In this document: positions 1-5,991 of the stretch, one piece after another
How the letters are laid out: the number at the start of each line of letters is the position of its first letter
How positions within the stretch are numbered: the first letter of the stretch is position 1
From: CAYGWP01 sp964353455
Lineage (GTDB): Bacteria; Planctomycetota; Phycisphaerae; FEN-1346
Length of the DNA: 17,409 bases
Assembly (NCBI GenBank): GCA_964353455.1
Contig: CAYGWP010000402.1
Span: 1-17,409 of the forward strand
Direction: 5' to 3'
Translations under genes and position numbers: made by a program
Notes under the pieces: model-generated
What the model saw: only the letters and a program-made list of their open reading frames with translations
The model's database searches: none
Told to the model about the DNA's origin: nothing

Positions 1-58
1 CCGGGGCGCGCCCCGGCTTCCGGGCATAAGGACAACAGGAGCCGGGGCGCGCCCCGGC
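1..58. repeat. Pair of identical GC-only palindromes
   Basis: A perfect 16-bp palindrome, CCGGGGCGCGCCCCGG, lies at 1-16 and again at 42-57. The second copy extends to 18 bp with flanking G and C (41-58). The two are separated by 25 bp. Such GC-only inverted repeats can form stable cruciforms or RNA hairpins and resemble short dispersed palindromic elements. No T-run follows either copy, so there is no support for intrinsic terminators. The first copy begins exactly at the window edge, so its full extent is unknown. Confidence 0.6.
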
Positions 59-227
59 CTACTGGCCAGCCGAGATCTCGCTCCACCCAGGCGCCGCCTA
101 CCCGTTCACCGGCACGCTGGGCATAAAGGCCATGAGTCCCAAGTATGGAGACAAAATCTACTACAGTCGCCTCGTGCCGGTTGACGCGGAGCGAGAAGCG
201 TCCCGATGCCGCGTGGACGCCCCCTGA
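30..227 (+). pseudogene. Possible C-terminal remnant of an unidentified gene
   Basis: One frame is open from just after a TAA at 27-29 to a TGA at 225-227. After the palindrome at 41-58 it reads like ordinary protein: it begins YWPAEISLHPGAAYPF and continues GIKAMSPKYGDKIYYSRLVP. The composition, rich in Tyr, Lys, Ile and Asp, is unlike the Arg/Pro/Gly-rich translations of non-coding GC-rich DNA. The first codons are supplied by the palindrome and there is no start signal, so this looks like the tail of a gene cut off by a repeat insertion or rearrangement. The family is not recognised. It may also be a chance open frame. Confidence 0.25.
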
Positions 228-264
228 CAAGGGTGGAAGTCAACGCGGTGGCCCCGCTTGCCTG

Positions 265-391
265 CGGTCAAGCCACGGCAGGCTTGCCCTGCCAGGGTTG
301 GTGGGTCCGTGCGGAAGCGCTCGTGACCGTCTCGCAGGGCCCCGGCGCGTCCGTGCGGCCGTCAGGCCACGGCACGCCTGCCGTGCCAGGG
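265..391 (+). repeat. Composite repeat unit 1: variant and canonical 33-bp stem-loop repeats
   Basis: A 33-bp variant repeat (265-297) is followed by 61 bp of other sequence and then a canonical 33-bp repeat (359-391). The canonical core is GGCACG-CCTGC-CGTGCC, a 6-bp stem with a 5-nt loop. The variant core is GGCAGG-CTTGC-CCTGCC. One stem position has changed on both arms (C:G to G:C), so pairing is kept. These are REP-like elements. No gene is supported across 228-553; the open frames there are low-complexity translations of the repeats. Confidence 0.7.
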
Positions 392-520
392 CGGTCAAGC
401 CACGGCAGGCTTGCCCTGCCAGGGTGGTATCTCGTGTCGGAACCCGTCCGGATCCCTGAAAAGGCCGCGTCGCCATAGCCAGAGCCGCCGTCAGGCCACG
501 GCACGCCTGCCGTGCCAGGG
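392..520 (+). repeat. Composite repeat unit 2, abutting unit 1
   Basis: This unit begins at the base after unit 1 ends and has the same architecture: a variant 33-bp repeat (392-424, identical to 265-297), a 63-bp spacer, then a canonical 33-bp repeat (488-520, identical to 359-391). The spacers of the two units share only patches, such as a CGTGCGGAA/CGTGTCGGAA match near their starts. An old tandem duplication of a roughly 128-bp unit would explain the order. Irregular spacers and the mix of two repeat types argue against a CRISPR array. Confidence 0.65.
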
Positions 521-553
521 GGGATTTCAAAAGGACTTTTTCTGATTTCTCCC

Positions 554-581
554 TTGAGCCGTTGCACGGCCGGTCTATGAT
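554..581 (+). promoter_or_regulatory. Candidate sigma-70-type promoter for the 610-992 gene
   Basis: TTGAGC (554-559) and TATGAT (576-581) are separated by 16 bp. The -35 matches consensus at 4 of 6 positions and the -10 at 5 of 6. A transcript starting near 588 would give a leader of about 20 nt before the ATG at 610. It lies directly downstream of the repeat cluster, in the only AT-richer patch of this part of the window. Confidence 0.45.
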
Positions 582-609
582 CGCGTTGGCGACGTATGGA
601 GGAAGGCCA

Positions 610-992
610 ATGCGACGCAGGAACCAGGTTCTCGGGTGCATCTTCATCCCTGGCACGGCAGGCGTGCCGTGGCCTGACGGCAACCACGGCCGTTACTGGT
701 GGCGGGTCAAACTTCCCGGCGAGAAGAAACTGAAGGCCCATCCCATCATTCCCGACGGCGGAGCATTTGCCACGGATGACCCCGGCGTGGCCGAGCAGGT
801 TGCCCGCGACATGTACGCGCGGGCCGTCTTCGCCGCGGGCGCAACCGGGACCGCTCGGCGACCGAAGCGCGAAAAGCGTCCCCCCATCCTCACCGTGGCT
901 GCGCTCGTCCGGGAAGACGATTGGATCGCAACATCGTGTTGGCTCGTGACCTTCCAGTTGAATTGCAGCACAAGGATGCGGCCGGGGGTTAG
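610..992 (+). pseudogene. Truncated recombinase-like gene carrying an in-frame repeat
   Basis: The ATG at 610 is preceded by GGAGG at 598-602 (7-nt spacing) and a plausible promoter, so the start is well supported. The product begins MRRRNQVLGCIFI and continues GRYWWRVKLPGEKKLKAHPI, then FATDDPGVAEQVARDMYARA. This resembles the N-terminal, arm-binding region of planctomycete phage-integrase-type recombinases (recognition from memory). Between these parts, eleven codons (PGTAGVPWPDG) come exactly from a 33-bp repeat at 648-680. Similarity fades after ILTVAALV near 905. The same frame then runs to 1236 but overlaps the opposite-strand isomerase gene. Another frame closes at 990-992 after LARDLPVELQHKDAAGG, so a frameshift is possible. 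No catalytic R-H-R-Y domain is present, so it cannot be an active recombinase. Confidence 0.45.
648..680 (-). repeat. Canonical 33-bp stem-loop repeat, inverted, inside a reading frame
   Basis: This is the exact reverse complement of the 33-bp repeats at 359-391 and 488-520. It lies within the recombinase-like frame that starts at 610 and adds eleven codons there without breaking the frame. Confidence 0.8.
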
Positions 993-2518
993 CGAGAGTC
1001 ATCCGAATCGCCTGCGACAGGAATCACAGCGCAGTCCAGACCGAGTATCTCGGCGATCCGCCGGATGGCCTCAGCGTGGTGGCCTATACCCAGGGCGAAG
1101 TGGTGGGTCGGGCCTTCGGCGAGCCAGCGTGCCAGGAACGTGCGGGCGTCGGGGCGAAAGAACCCGCGCGTGTTCGTGTTTCCCGTCGGCGGGATCGGCC
1201 CGCCGACCGACTCGCCCTCGGCGACGACGAACTTGACCCGCCCGCGCGCCGTCACGCCGATCGACAACATCGTGATCGGCCCCTCCTTGATCTTAAACTC
1301 CACCGATGCGCCGAAGCCCGGCTTGCCGTGATACCGGGTGAGACTTCGCACCACAGGCCGGCCTTGCGCGATGTTGATGTGATGAGGCCCGTCGTGGCCG
1401 ACGAGGATGAAGCCCTCGTTGAAATCGACAGGATGGAACTCGGCGAAACTGCCGCCGATGTCCAGCCGGTCCATGATCAGCATGGCGATGCACGTCTTCA
1501 GGTCCGACTCGCCGCACATGGGGAAGCCTGCTGCGGTCAGGAGCGAGTTGCCCACGATGAGGCTTGCGGCCAGTTGAGCGCGGTCGCTGCCCGGCTCGCC
1601 TTCGTAGTAGTAGGCCAGACCGTCCAGATCGTGCTCATCGACGAACTTGTCGAGCGCCACGGCGGCGCGGGCGGCAACGTCCAGGTCCTCCTCGGTGAGC
1701 CTTCGCGTCAGCGGGTCGGACTTCGGGTCGGGCGTGTCGAACATCTCCAGAATCTGCCGCTTCTTCGCATCGTACTCCGCCGCCGTGACGGTGCGGTGCA
1801 GCCGCACCAGGTCGTCGATCTCGGTCTGGACGACGTGGCAGCCGAACGCGGCGGTCAGCGCGGTCGGGTCAGAGTGCATGTCGAGCATGGCCTCAAGGAC
1901 GTGGCCGAAGTGCCCGATTCGCGCCCGCTTCAGGTCGTGGAGGACCATGGCGATGTCGCACCACCGCCTGATCTCGGCATCCGCCGCCGGGTCGTCGTGG
2001 AGCGTGCCGATTACCACGGGCGGCGGCCTGCCGCCCATCCGCACGGCCACGCCGGCGAACTCCGGCAGAGAGCAGATGTTGTCGTTGGCAAGTTGCATTC
2101 GCGTGGTGGCCCGGGTGTAGTCCATCGCCTTCAGCGGCTGGAGCGCCACAAGGACGATGGGCACGTCCAGTTCGCGCACGATCGCGCCCCAGGTCGATGA
2201 CGTGGCGTACGTGAGCATGTCGCAGAACACTAGGTCCAGGTTCGCGGCCTTCATGCGAGGCAGGACATCGTAGGCGGCGCGGGCGTTATCGACGAGGCCG
2301 AAACCGACGGTCTCCACGCCGCAGGCCTTCACGCGCTGCTCGAAGACGCCCATGTAGCCCATCAGTTCATCGCGGAGGCCATCGAACTGGCCCCAATAGG
2401 TATCGTGACCCACCCCGAAGATGCCGACCCGCGCCGAGCGCGGCTTGCGGCGGGGAATGCGGACCGGCCCGTGCGATCCGCCCGAACGCCCTCGTGTCTT
2501 GGCCATCGTGTTCACCAT
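989..2518 (-). CDS. L-arabinose/L-fucose isomerase-like sugar isomerase
   Basis: A 509-aa cytoplasmic protein without a signal peptide. It matches the overall layout of the L-arabinose isomerase superfamily (aldose-ketose isomerases using Mn2+): an N-terminal Rossmann-like part (from about residue 31, VGIFGVGHDTYWGQF) and a C-terminal catalytic half. Candidate metal ligands fall in the expected order: Glu337 in CGESDLKT, Glu360 in SFAEFHPVDF, His375 in VGHDGPHH and His472/473 in THHFALGIGHH. These correspond by motif to Glu306, Glu333, His350 and His450 of AraA. The true substrate cannot be read from the sequence; fucose fits the neighbourhood. The ATG at 2518 overlaps the upstream gene's TGA by 7 nt, suggesting translational coupling. 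A second ATG at 2506 has GGTGA five bases upstream and may be the real start. Confidence 0.8.
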   Translation of the reverse strand: MVNTMAKTRGRSGGSHGPVRIPRRKPRSARVGIFGVGHDTYWGQFDGLRDELMGYMGVFEQRVKACGVETVGFGLVDNARAAYDVLPRMKAANLDLVFCDMLTYATSSTWGAIVRELDVPIVLVALQPLKAMDYTRATTRMQLANDNICSLPEFAGVAVRMGGRPPPVVIGTLHDDPAADAEIRRWCDIAMVLHDLKRARIGHFGHVLEAMLDMHSDPTALTAAFGCHVVQTEIDDLVRLHRTVTAAEYDAKKRQILEMFDTPDPKSDPLTRRLTEEDLDVAARAAVALDKFVDEHDLDGLAYYYEGEPGSDRAQLAASLIVGNSLLTAAGFPMCGESDLKTCIAMLIMDRLDIGGSFAEFHPVDFNEGFILVGHDGPHHINIAQGRPVVRSLTRYHGKPGFGASVEFKIKEGPITMLSIGVTARGRVKFVVAEGESVGGPIPPTGNTNTRGFFRPDARTFLARWLAEGPTHHFALGIGHHAEAIRRIAEILGLDCAVIPVAGDSDDSR

Positions 2519-5010
2519 GAAATGTAGAGTGACCCTGTGACGTTGCGGACGCGGATGGTTCCCTCGCGCCGGTCGATCTGTCGCCCCGGCGACCGCCCGG
2601 CGCGAAGCCTGGGTTGCACCCGTACCGTCCCCTCGGCCAGTGCTTCAGGGTCAGGGTAGAGCGTGACCGTGGCGCCTCGCAGGCCGGTGACGCTGAAGTG
2701 TGCCCGTCGGCCCAGCGGCAGGGGCAGGAGTTTGACCGCGACAACGCCGTCCGTCATCCGGTCGATGAAAACGCGGGCCGCCCGGCAAAACGTTTTGCCG
2801 AACGATTCGCCGGCAAAGCCGCCGATGATAGGCGTCTCCTGCTCCTCATAGGCCGGCGCCCCTTGTGGAGTCCGGACGAAGAACCGGACGGAGGTGTCGG
2901 GCTTGTGGCCGACGAAGACCCAAGCGCCGCGAGTGCGCTTGATGAATAGATATGTCGGGCGCGTCGCGGGCTCGCGGCGCTCTTGCACGATTCGCAATCC
3001 AGTCTCTCCGAGCAGCGCACGGGCCCACTCGGCCGGTTGCAGACAAGAGTGCGCAGGGTCCCAGGCCGGCTCCAACGTGCTCAGGCCGGGGTCGAAACTC
3101 ACCGTGCCGCGGAGCCAGAGCAACTGCCCGCCGCGCCAGGCACGACTCGCCCGGACGACGGCGCACGCCCGCCGGCGCCGTCCGCGGCCTACCACGACTC
3201 GGGCCCCGGTGTCGTCCTCCTCGACGATCTCGCGGAGCCCGCCGCCGCTCACCAGCGCCCGGTGCCTCAGCGGTCGCCGCAAGCCCCGTGCATCCCGGTT
3301 CGAAGCCTTGATCGTCATGCCGATGGCCGCAAGGGTCGGGTCATCCTCGATCAGCGCCTGGGGCCTGACGGCGAATCGGTCCGCCTGTAGATGGTCCTGG
3401 ACAACGAGGAAGTCGCCCTCGACGGGTTCGCCCAGCCGGACCCTCAGCATCTTGAGGAGCGACGCCGGAGCGCGCTCCAGCGACCCGTACAGCATCACCT
3501 GCCCGCCGCTGCGCACGTGCCGCGCGAGCGCTCGGGCGTACTCGGTCTCCCCAATGGGGGCGGGGGCGACATAGACCGCATCGGGCAGTTGCCCCTGCTG
3601 CTCGAGTCTCAGGAACGTCTGGCTCGCGCACACCGTGCCCAGCGGGAAGCCGCCATCCACAGCGCGGCTCATGAACCAGTCCTGGGCGAAGAGGTGGTGG
3701 AGTTCCTCCGGCGCCTCGCGGAGCGTCCGCTCGTACTCCCTGGCCGGGTACACCCAGATCACCGGCCCAGGCGCATCCGCACATTCACGGCCCGCCTCCA
3801 GCAGGTGCGGGATCACTTCGATCGCCTGCCGGTCATCGAGCACCCCCGCGGAGGAGTCGATCGTCAGCAGCCCGAGGTCGGTCGGCGTATCGACGCCGCG
3901 CCTTTCGCTCAGGCGCGATGCGGCGGCGGGCACATAGATGTCGAACGCCTCGCGTCCGTAATAGTCATACCACGGCCGGGACACGAACCAGGGGTCGTTC
4001 AGGTAGAAACGCAGCGGAATCCTTCCATACGGCATGGCCGCAAGGCGCGAGAGATAACTGACCATCTCCAGCCCGAGCGATCGCGACCCCCACGGCGGGT
4101 TGCATGGGGGACGAACCAGTCGGGCGATGGACGCCACGTCCTCGTGCGAGCAGCCGTCGGAAGCCAGGTCCATCGCGACGCTGAAGTTCGTGCCGCGCAC
4201 CTCAACGCCCGCGTCGGGGCACGCCTCGCGGAAATCGCGCCAGAAGGTCACGAGGCGGCGCCGCTCTTGCGCCGCGCGCTCCGGATGAAAACTCGCCCCG
4301 TCCATCAACTCGCCGCGCCAGCCCCAGGGGTGGTGGGTGTACCCGAACCCGTTGGAGAACCACAGGTAATCGAAACCGACGTAACGCCGCAGCGCTTCGA
4401 ATTGAAGGCCGAGGAATCGGCCCAGCGGAACGTCTTCGTCCAGTCCCTTCGGAAACGCGGCGTACGCGTGCCCGTCGCCGTGGATCGCTGCCTGGTGCGT
4501 GATGAACTGCATATAGCGCGTCATCCACGGTTGGGGCTGGACGAGCAGTTCCCGGTGCGCTTCATAGCGGAAAGGGCTGTCCACGAACTCGGGACCCGGG
4601 TCAACCGTAGCCCCGACTTCAATCGGCCGCCCGAACGCCTGCCTGGCGGTGCGACGCAGCGACCTGACGATGTCGCGGAGGTCGCGGAATCGCAGGGCTG
4701 GCAACCGCGCCACGTAGGGCACGGCGCGGTTCAGTCGGTAGTGGCGGTTCTTCGGGTCATACGCGCCGCGGCGGTGATAGTTGCAGAAGCCGATCTGGTT
4801 GGCCCACGGCAGCGGTTGGTCCTCATCGCCGGTCCAGGTGAAGATCTCGTCGCCGCTACCGACCCAGAGCATCACCGCCAACTGATCGACCCGCTCAATC
4901 AGGGGCCGCCAAATCGTCCAGATGCGCTGGCAGGTGCTGCGGATCCCACCAGGCATGGAGTCGGTGAACGGCTTGAGGCTGCTTTCCAGGACCAATCGCT
5001 CAAGTGCCAA
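2512..5010 (-). CDS. Large conserved hypothetical with N-terminal ESSLKPF motif
   Basis: The protein is 832 aa if started at the TTG at 5010, which has GGAGG 6 nt upstream. A longer in-frame form from the TTG at 5070 has no such site and adds an unconvincing Arg/Leu-rich leader. It begins with LERLVLESSLKPF near residues 3-15 and has aromatic-rich segments such as FDYLWFSNGFGYTHHPWGWR and FYLNDPWFVSRPWYDYY. These suggest a TIM-barrel, glycosidase-like fold with carbohydrate contacts. A segment near the middle (HVRSGGQVMLYGSL) resembles glutamine-amidotransferase-like domains that follow some GH barrels, and the C-terminal ~150 residues look beta-rich. I recognise the ESSLKPF start as recurrent in large uncharacterised bacterial proteins but can give no family name. 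There is no signal peptide. It sits upstream of, and overlaps, the isomerase gene, so a shared sugar pathway is likely. Confidence 0.75.
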   Translation of the reverse strand: MALERLVLESSLKPFTDSMPGGIRSTCQRIWTIWRPLIERVDQLAVMLWVGSGDEIFTWTGDEDQPLPWANQIGFCNYHRRGAYDPKNRHYRLNRAVPYVARLPALRFRDLRDIVRSLRRTARQAFGRPIEVGATVDPGPEFVDSPFRYEAHRELLVQPQPWMTRYMQFITHQAAIHGDGHAYAAFPKGLDEDVPLGRFLGLQFEALRRYVGFDYLWFSNGFGYTHHPWGWRGELMDGASFHPERAAQERRRLVTFWRDFREACPDAGVEVRGTNFSVAMDLASDGCSHEDVASIARLVRPPCNPPWGSRSLGLEMVSYLSRLAAMPYGRIPLRFYLNDPWFVSRPWYDYYGREAFDIYVPAAASRLSERRGVDTPTDLGLLTIDSSAGVLDDRQAIEVIPHLLEAGRECADAPGPVIWVYPAREYERTLREAPEELHHLFAQDWFMSRAVDGGFPLGTVCASQTFLRLEQQGQLPDAVYVAPAPIGETEYARALARHVRSGGQVMLYGSLERAPASLLKMLRVRLGEPVEGDFLVVQDHLQADRFAVRPQALIEDDPTLAAIGMTIKASNRDARGLRRPLRHRALVSGGGLREIVEEDDTGARVVVGRGRRRRACAVVRASRAWRGGQLLWLRGTVSFDPGLSTLEPAWDPAHSCLQPAEWARALLGETGLRIVQERREPATRPTYLFIKRTRGAWVFVGHKPDTSVRFFVRTPQGAPAYEEQETPIIGGFAGESFGKTFCRAARVFIDRMTDGVVAVKLLPLPLGRRAHFSVTGLRGATVTLYPDPEALAEGTVRVQPRLRAGRSPGRQIDRREGTIRVRNVTGSLYISW

Positions 5011-5021
5011 GTGCGACCTCC
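5008..5021 (-). promoter_or_regulatory. Ribosome binding site fixing a TTG start
   Basis: On the minus strand GGAGG (complement of 5017-5021) lies 6 nt before a TTG (5008-5010), followed by GCA CTT GAG CGA. It is the only good Shine-Dalgarno site near the 5' end of this gene and places the start just before the conserved LESSLKPF motif. The 227 bp between this gene and the divergent gene at 5238 must hold both promoters. Confidence 0.5.
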
Positions 5022-5144
5022 GCCCCAAGGCTGACGCGCATAGACTACCCGGCGGCAATCGCAAACGCAATGGGGGCAGCGTAGGTGGCAGACTCTCTGC
5101 CGGGTTTCTTGTTTCGGATGCGCTGCTTCCGTGTCCGAAACGCC

Positions 5145-5173
5145 TTGCACATGGCGCCCGGTCGTGTAAGAAT
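5145..5173 (+). promoter_or_regulatory. Weak candidate promoter for the DUF1080 gene
   Basis: TTGCAC (5145-5150) and AAGAAT (5168-5173) lie 17 bp apart within GTGTAAGAATG. Each hexamer matches consensus at 4 of 6 positions. The site lies 65 bp upstream of the ATG at 5238 in the divergent intergenic region. It would drive 5238-8274 as a two-gene unit. Confidence 0.3.
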
Positions 5174-5237
5174 GTTCTTGACCCCGCCCTCCGGACCGGC
5201 GGGCCTGCACGATTCTTCGACCATTGGGAGGGCGCCC

Positions 5238-5981
5238 ATGCAACTACGCCGCGTCGGCATCCTGACTGCCGTGCTTGTCGGACTCGGCTCGTACTATGCC
5301 GCAGGTCAGGCAGGTCCGCCGGAAGGTTTCGTGCCCTTGTTCAACGGCAAGGACCTGGGCGGCTGGTCGGTTCGCCAGTCTGACAACCGGGATTGGAGCG
5401 TTGTGGATGGAGTCATCGACTGCAACCCGCAGGGCGAGGCGAAAGGGGACAGGAACCTGTGGACGGAGAAGGAATATGGCGACTTCGAACTCCTGGTGGA
5501 CTGGCGGATCAAGGAGAGCCCCTACGTCAATCGCAGCGCTAGGATCATCCTGCCCGACGGCACGTACAAGAAAGATGCTTCCGGCCAGCCGATCGCAATC
5601 ACCGTGCCGAACGCCGACTCCGGCGTGTTCCTGCGAGGTCAGCACAAGTCGCAGGTGAACATCTGGTGCTGGCCCGTCGGATCGGGCGAGGTGTGGGGCT
5701 ACCGCACCGACCCGAAGTTGTCGGCCGAGGTCCATGCCGGGGCAACCCCCAAGGAGAAGGCCGACCGCCCGATCGGCCAATGGAACACGTTCCATATCAT
5801 CATGAAGGGCGACCGGCTCACCGTGCGGCTGAACGGCAAACCTGTCATTGACAATGCACAGTTGCCCGGCATCCCCGCCAAGGGGCCGTTTGCCTTGCAG
5901 CACCACGGCGACCGGAAGGACGGCGAGTGGGGCGCATCGCTGGTGCAATTCAGAAACATCTACCTGAAGGAACTCAAGTAA
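5238..5981 (+). CDS. Secreted DUF1080 / 3-keto-disaccharide hydrolase-type protein
   Basis: A 247-aa protein starting at the ATG at 5238, with GGGAGGG just upstream; an in-frame extension to 5085 lacks protein-like character. Residues 1-23 form a signal peptide (MQLRRVGILTAVLVGLGSYY then AAGQA). The mature part opens with GFVPLFNGKDLGGWSV, the hallmark start of the DUF1080 family (Pfam 3-keto-disaccharide_hydrolase, a concanavalin-like beta-sandwich). Further family motifs are DFELLVDWRI, NADSGVFLRG, QWNTFHIIMKGDRLTVRLNG and GPFALQHHGD near the end, with FRNIYLKEL closing the domain. Length is normal for a single-domain member. Characterised relatives cleave 3-keto-glycosides made by Gfo/Idh/MocA-type oxidoreductases, one of which is encoded at 11648-13087. 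The next gene starts 10 nt downstream, so the two are probably co-transcribed. Confidence 0.88.
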   Translation: MQLRRVGILTAVLVGLGSYYAAGQAGPPEGFVPLFNGKDLGGWSVRQSDNRDWSVVDGVIDCNPQGEAKGDRNLWTEKEYGDFELLVDWRIKESPYVNRSARIILPDGTYKKDASGQPIAITVPNADSGVFLRGQHKSQVNIWCWPVGSGEVWGYRTDPKLSAEVHAGATPKEKADRPIGQWNTFHIIMKGDRLTVRLNGKPVIDNAQLPGIPAKGPFALQHHGDRKDGEWGASLVQFRNIYLKELK

Positions 5982-5991
5982 CGCTGCCCGG

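Noticed and set aside
265..520. CRISPR array
   Set aside because: Repeats are of two types, two of them abut with no spacer, other gaps are 61-63 bp and unequal in character, and no cas genes are present.
268..1002. Minus-strand open frame (244 aa) across the repeat cluster
   Set aside because: Its translation is mostly repeated peptides read from the 33-bp repeats, and it crosses the better supported + strand gene at 610.
1076..2200. + strand open frame (374 aa) opposite the isomerase gene
   Set aside because: Antisense shadow of the isomerase-like protein, whose candidate metal ligands fall in the right order.
3391..5034. Long + strand open frame (547 aa) opposite the ESSLKPF gene
   Set aside because: Antisense shadow: Arg/His/Pro-rich with no motifs, while the minus frame has conserved-looking aromatic segments and a ribosome site.
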